A DNA stretch of 64,000 nucleotides. Source: Tomocerus qinae. Lineage: Eukaryota > Arthropoda > Collembola > Entomobryomorpha > Tomoceridae. How positions within the stretch are numbered: the stretch's first letter is position 1; every line of letters begins with the position of its first letter. The position numbers were made by a program, and so were the translations under genes. Positions 60,023 to 64,000 of the stretch are shown in pieces. The notes beneath the pieces are model-generated. The model searched no databases and was not told where the DNA came from. It was given only the letters and a program-made list of their open reading frames with translations. The DNA is taken from positions 70,866,001-70,930,000 of the forward strand of contig CM034546.1 of assembly GCA_020055645.1 (NCBI GenBank), given 5' to 3'.

Positions 60023-61194
60023 CGACGTTTGGGGCTGTAGTATTATTTGTTAAAATGGTGTCGGATGGTGGAACATGTCACATTACTTTTAGGCCATTTT
60101 TCACTTTCAAGGTATAATGTTAATGTATAATATCAAGGTGGTACATACATGTAAATGCTTTACTTTCAGAACAATTTTCATTATATTCATCACATTATAT
60201 ATAAACTGATACTGGTACTAATTTTTCTATTGTGTGTGAAATAAATATGTAATAAGTTATGGAACATGAAATTTCAACTCTGGTCGAATTAAAATGCTTT
60301 GAGACTTAAAAGTAAATAATAATATCAGTAGTGTATAAGGTATTATAATAATATGCTTTTATTGTACTTTTGGTTTGGTAATTAGTAATGATACAAAATT
60401 TGGCAGTATATCTTTTAAAATTAATGGTAATAGAACATTATTCTTATATATATCGTATATTGCTTAGAATACGTCCATAGTATTATAAACTTGTTCCTTT
60501 ATAAATAAAGTTATTTCAGTCATTATATATTACTTTTGAAATTTTAACAATATAAGTAATCCCTTTTGTCTGCACCTTGCTTTATATATTTCTGGGCGAC
60601 CTTTGCTCTTTCAATTTGTACTTCAAAAAGCTATCTGTAGTTTTGAAAAAGAATTACAAATTATTATGCTAACGTCAATTTCGCTACTATAGTTTACTTG
60701 TGTTTAACTTTTCAATAAGTATATGTATTAACAAAAACTAAATAGAGTAAAAATAAAATATATACGTAATATTTCGTGAATATTTCTACTTCAATGATAT
60801 TGCATGATAATTTTTATAATCGTAATAATGTACAACTCTTGAGGATATTTAAGAAATAAGATGGTGATGCAAAACATATGGATGTTTGGTTGCCTTTGAA
60901 AGATAATAATATAATATAGTATATTAAAAGCATTCACCACCTTTCATTGATAAAATGTACTGAGGACTAGAATAGAAATGGCGTTAATATTTTTAACTAA
61001 TTGTAAATCATTCAATTACTAAATTCTTTGAATTTTTAATCGTTATAACGATTAAAAAAAGTTTAGACAAGCTTCCAATATTATTATTATATATTATAAC
61101 TTATATCTTTTTATGCCAATTAAAATTCATGTAACATTCACCAGTCCCCTAAACTAGTGATGTACAATTAGTATATAGCTTCCCCTTGTCTATT
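60023..61194. other. Intergenic, no supported gene
   Basis: AT-rich, between the convergent 3' ends of CARD-NB-ARC 2 and the CARD protein at 61.2 kb. A perfect AATCGTTATAACGATT palindrome occurs near 61038-61053. Nothing else was recognised. Confidence 0.5.
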
Positions 61195-62344
61195 TTATAC
61201 AACCACATTTGTTTCATCCAAATCTGTATCACCGATACGGAGGTCATTTACATTAACACTCATATTTTTCCCCTTCAATGACAACTTTCTCAAACCCTGG
61301 ACGTTAACCAGATCATTTATTAGAACATTGATTTCACTTTTATCTTGCATGAACTTAACCAAGTCTAAGCCAATCTCCCGTACTTCCATTTTCCTTGGTG
61401 GCATTTCCTTACGATTGGCAGCGATTAACGATTCAATCAAAAGACGAACCTTGCGGAAATATATACATTCCATTGAATGCATAAGACAGTTCAGACTGAT
61501 TTCAACTGTACTTCCTTCATCGCAAGTAATTTTAAGCACTTTTACAGTCTCCCCAATGCTGCTACTTAAATCTGCGAGTTCTACCTCATCTCCATTCTTA
61601 ATATATTCGCAGTTGTACAATTCCAAAGACTGGCATTTAAAATGACGGCCTTCTTCAAGTTTTACTTTGGATGCCGTTATTTTAATTGTATATCCTTCAA
61701 TTTTTTTAGCCAAATGTTCATTACCAGTTTTCTTGAAAATTTCAACAACTTGCGACAACTTTGGTTCCAATTCCTTTTTCAACAGCTCCCGAAATAGTTC
61801 CGAAGCCACGCCATTCTCTTTCCAATCGTTCTCCTAAAAAGTTGTAACCCAAAATGAACAACACCAATAATACAATTATACAATGAACTAGGAATAATTA
61901 TAAATTCGAAATAAGGTTCATGAAACTTCAACGGCCATATTTGAAATACTGAATTTTAATAAATTCGCAATTACTTTTTAAACCACGTCAAACTGATTTC
62001 TGGACCACAAAAATAATCTTCTATCACTACTACCTAAGTATTATTATTATATTGTGGAACTGGAAATTAACAGACACAAAAAATATATGCCCGTTTAAAC
62101 GCTAAATTAGTGATGGAATTGTAAATTGTTATGGATGTTACAAATAAATTAGTAGTTTTGATTTTATTACTATAACTTTAGCATAGGAAAGTTCATTTGT
62201 CGATATACTATTAAAACTTACAATCTTTGTTACTTCTGATAGTTCGAAAATTTCTTCTTGAAGGAAATGATTCATAACTGGTTTGAAATTAGTAATTTTC
62301 TCCGAAAAGAATACTAAATTCTTTTTAATAATATCACTGGCCAT
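61195..62344 (-). CDS. CARD protein with unrecognised C-terminal region
   Basis: Two exons, 62344-62222 and 61833-61195, joined in phase 0, give about 253 residues. The first ~95 residues look like a CARD: MASDIIKKNLVFFSEKITNF, MNHFLQEEIFELSEVTKI, then ASELFRELLKKELEPKLSQV and VEIFKKTGNEHLAKKIEG. The last segment closely parallels LLDCLAKSGNEELKKIL of the neighbouring NB-ARC protein. The remaining ~155 residues have alternating hydrophobic strands and an LRR-like stretch (VQGLRKLSLKGKNMSVNVND), but no family I can name. Without an ATPase or protease domain it may be an adaptor or a decoy that binds CARD partners; this is inference. The ATG at 62344 opens the CARD exon directly. Confidence 0.68.
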
Positions 62345-62881
62345 TTTAATTAAATTTTATACGCAAGTTTAAACAAAACAGTTTAAACTTTGTGGAAAAC
62401 AGTATACACCTAAGTCATTATAGTATTTAGTATTGGTTACGCCTAGTGCCTGTAGGTGGCATACTTATGTGTGATTGACAATTGCAGTGGACTTAAATGA
62501 TTATCGATAAATTGGTGAACATTTTATTATTAATTACGAATAATTTTAATTCTTAATTCCTGTGGTTATTGGTGGTGAGGAAAAACAAATTATATTTTTA
62601 GGTGCAACCTAACATTGTGTCAATTTTCAATTGCAGACTATTTTTTATAACCATAAATCTTAATAAATTGAAGACCAATGATAATAATATTTATGGAATC
62701 GTAATTGTGGTAAAATTAGTTGGTAGTATAATAAAAGAAATCATCCATACAGTCATTTTATAATAATTTTTATTTCAAGTTTTTATTTGCTAAACTTCAA
62801 AAGGTGAAGTATAAATACCGTATATTTTGTAACGTAATAGATTATAATAATAAAGTACAACGCCCATTTAATCGGCGACTA
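62345..62881. other. Intergenic, no supported gene
   Basis: AT-rich, between the CARD protein start and the 3' end of the LRR-like gene. No features recognised. Confidence 0.5.
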
Positions 62882-63961
62882 TTAATAGTGTATTTTACAA
62901 TATCTTAATGAAACGGTTTGAATGTATTTTATGGAGTCTAAATCTACGTTAAGCTTAGTGCAATGGGCATTTTTGCAATCAACAATCAATGTTTTCATCC
63001 GATTCGTAATAAATGTACTGCCATAAATATCTGACCTTGACTCAGATTGATTTTGGATTCTTACATTTTTTAATTCCAAGTGTTCTAAATCAACTGGAAT
63101 GCCATTTACATAGCAGTTTTCTAGTGTAAGCTTTTTTAAGGCAAAACCAATTTTTGAACCAATTATTGGAAGTTTTTCTTTCATTTTAAAAACTAGTGAC
63201 ATGTCTGTTTCATTTACTTCAAACAGTAAATCTCGATTAAAATTGACATTGACATAGTTTATGCCCAAAATATCAAATAAACTAGTGTCTTTCTTGTAGA
63301 AAAGAGTGTAGTACTCTATCTCCTGTGGAGTTGCATTAGCAGACACCAAATTCATTTTAACATGACGTAATTTAGACAAATGTGCTTTTTTGTCATAGGT
63401 CCCAATTATTTCGATGTTATCAAAAACAAGTTTGCTTAAACTAACGCATTTGGTAAGTGTATGAAATATTTCTGGGCGACCAAGTTTATTTTTGTTGATA
63501 ACAATGCAGTTTAGCTTACTAAAGTAATCTTGCATTTTCATCTTCAAAATAAACGCATCGGTTGTGTATAGTGGAAGTTTTATGACAGAATGAATGTTCT
63601 CCGTATCTGCAACAAAAATTGTAACCATTAATATGGGTTTACACAAATGAGTTAGCATTTAGTTATCATTCGCTACGCCAAATTATTAATCAATAAAATA
63701 TTTTTGTAGCTATGACGTATAAAAGCCCAAATTCAGAATTAAAATTGCAAAAAGGCAATTGACAAATTTTCTGCCGGTAAAAATGCATCGTCATTAATAC
63801 CTGTACTTTCTTTTAACGAGACCCTTCCAAACCCTGTAATGAGAGCTCCTATCGTGTTTTCATCCTTTTCATTGGATTGGGTGGTTAATGCTTTTTTGTG
63901 TCTAATAGTTATTGAAGCTGAGAATTTCTTTGGAGATATCCAACTGTGTCCACGAAGAATC
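62882..63961 (-). CDS. LRR-like protein, 5' end outside window
   Basis: Two exons are visible: 63961-63801 and 63606-62882, which join in phase 1. The AG before 63961 shows that at least one more exon lies beyond the right edge. The downstream exon has irregular leucine-rich-like units with the L..L.L.N pattern: LSKLVFDNIEI, LSKLRHVKMNL, LKKLTLENCYV, LEHLELKNVRI, MKTLIVDCKN and IQTVSLRYCKI. No signal peptide or membrane segment is visible in this part. The first exon (HSWISPKKFSASITIRHKKA) is not recognised. Given the CARD genes next door, it could be the LRR end of an NLR-like or CARD-LRR protein, but no CARD or NB-ARC is visible in the window part, so that stays a guess. Confidence 0.55.
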
Positions 63962-64000
63962 CTATGTAGACAGGTTATGATAATGAACAAAAATATTAAC

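Overview
This is an AT-rich metazoan nuclear window. Genes are split by many short GT-AG introns and separated by long intergenic stretches with small transposon remnants. The content points to an arthropod: a GMC (glucose-dehydrogenase type) oxidoreductase, a Cys-loop chloride-type channel, a gustatory-receptor-like seven-TM relic, and CARD, caspase and NB-ARC genes. A springtail (Collembola) is plausible from the receptor style and gene mix, but that is inference.

Layout. 0-3 kb: GMC oxidoreductase, minus strand, running off the left edge. 5-6.4 kb: REX4-type 3'-5' exonuclease. 6.7-9.5 kb: transposon-derived Mutator-like/YqaJ gene with a frameshift. 11.6-12.7 kb: gene with two copies of one unnamed domain. 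14.1 kb: one 5S rRNA gene. 17.2-19.9 kb: PA domain-TM-protein kinase gene. 23-24.2 kb: decayed chemoreceptor. 25.2-28.2 kb: miniature SMC6-like gene. 29.2-30.5 kb: intronless ligand-gated channel. 33.5-35.8 kb: CARD-atlastin-like GTPase. 39-40.3 and 45.5-46.5 kb: two paralogous four-TM genes, with a relic of the second at 49.2-49.6 kb. 48-48.9 kb: secreted beta/gamma-crystallin-like protein. 50.2-53.1 kb: CARD-caspase. 54.7-55.9 and 58.8-60.0 kb: two divergently oriented minimal CARD-NB-ARC genes. 61.2-62.3 kb: CARD plus an unrecognised C-terminal region. 62.9-64 kb: LRR-like gene running off the right edge.

The standout is the right-hand 14 kb plus the GTPase gene at 34 kb. Five genes encode an N-terminal CARD, and in all five the CARD is interrupted by a phase-0 intron after about 41-44 residues (in the caspase gene, at the matching boundary). 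The CARDs are joined to a caspase, two CED-4/Apaf-like NB-ARC ATPases without WD40 or LRR repeats, a dynamin-superfamily GTPase and an unknown region. A broken copy of a CARD exon also lies between the caspase and the first NB-ARC gene. In known pathways a CARD-NB-ARC protein recruits a CARD-caspase through CARD-CARD contacts, so the locus looks like a locally expanded death-fold signalling set, possibly for cell death or innate immunity. The pathway assignment is inference; the domains and splice structure are read from the sequence. Other notable items are the PA-TM-kinase architecture, the hinge-less SMC6-like protein, and a nested transposon with a perfect 8-bp target-site duplication.
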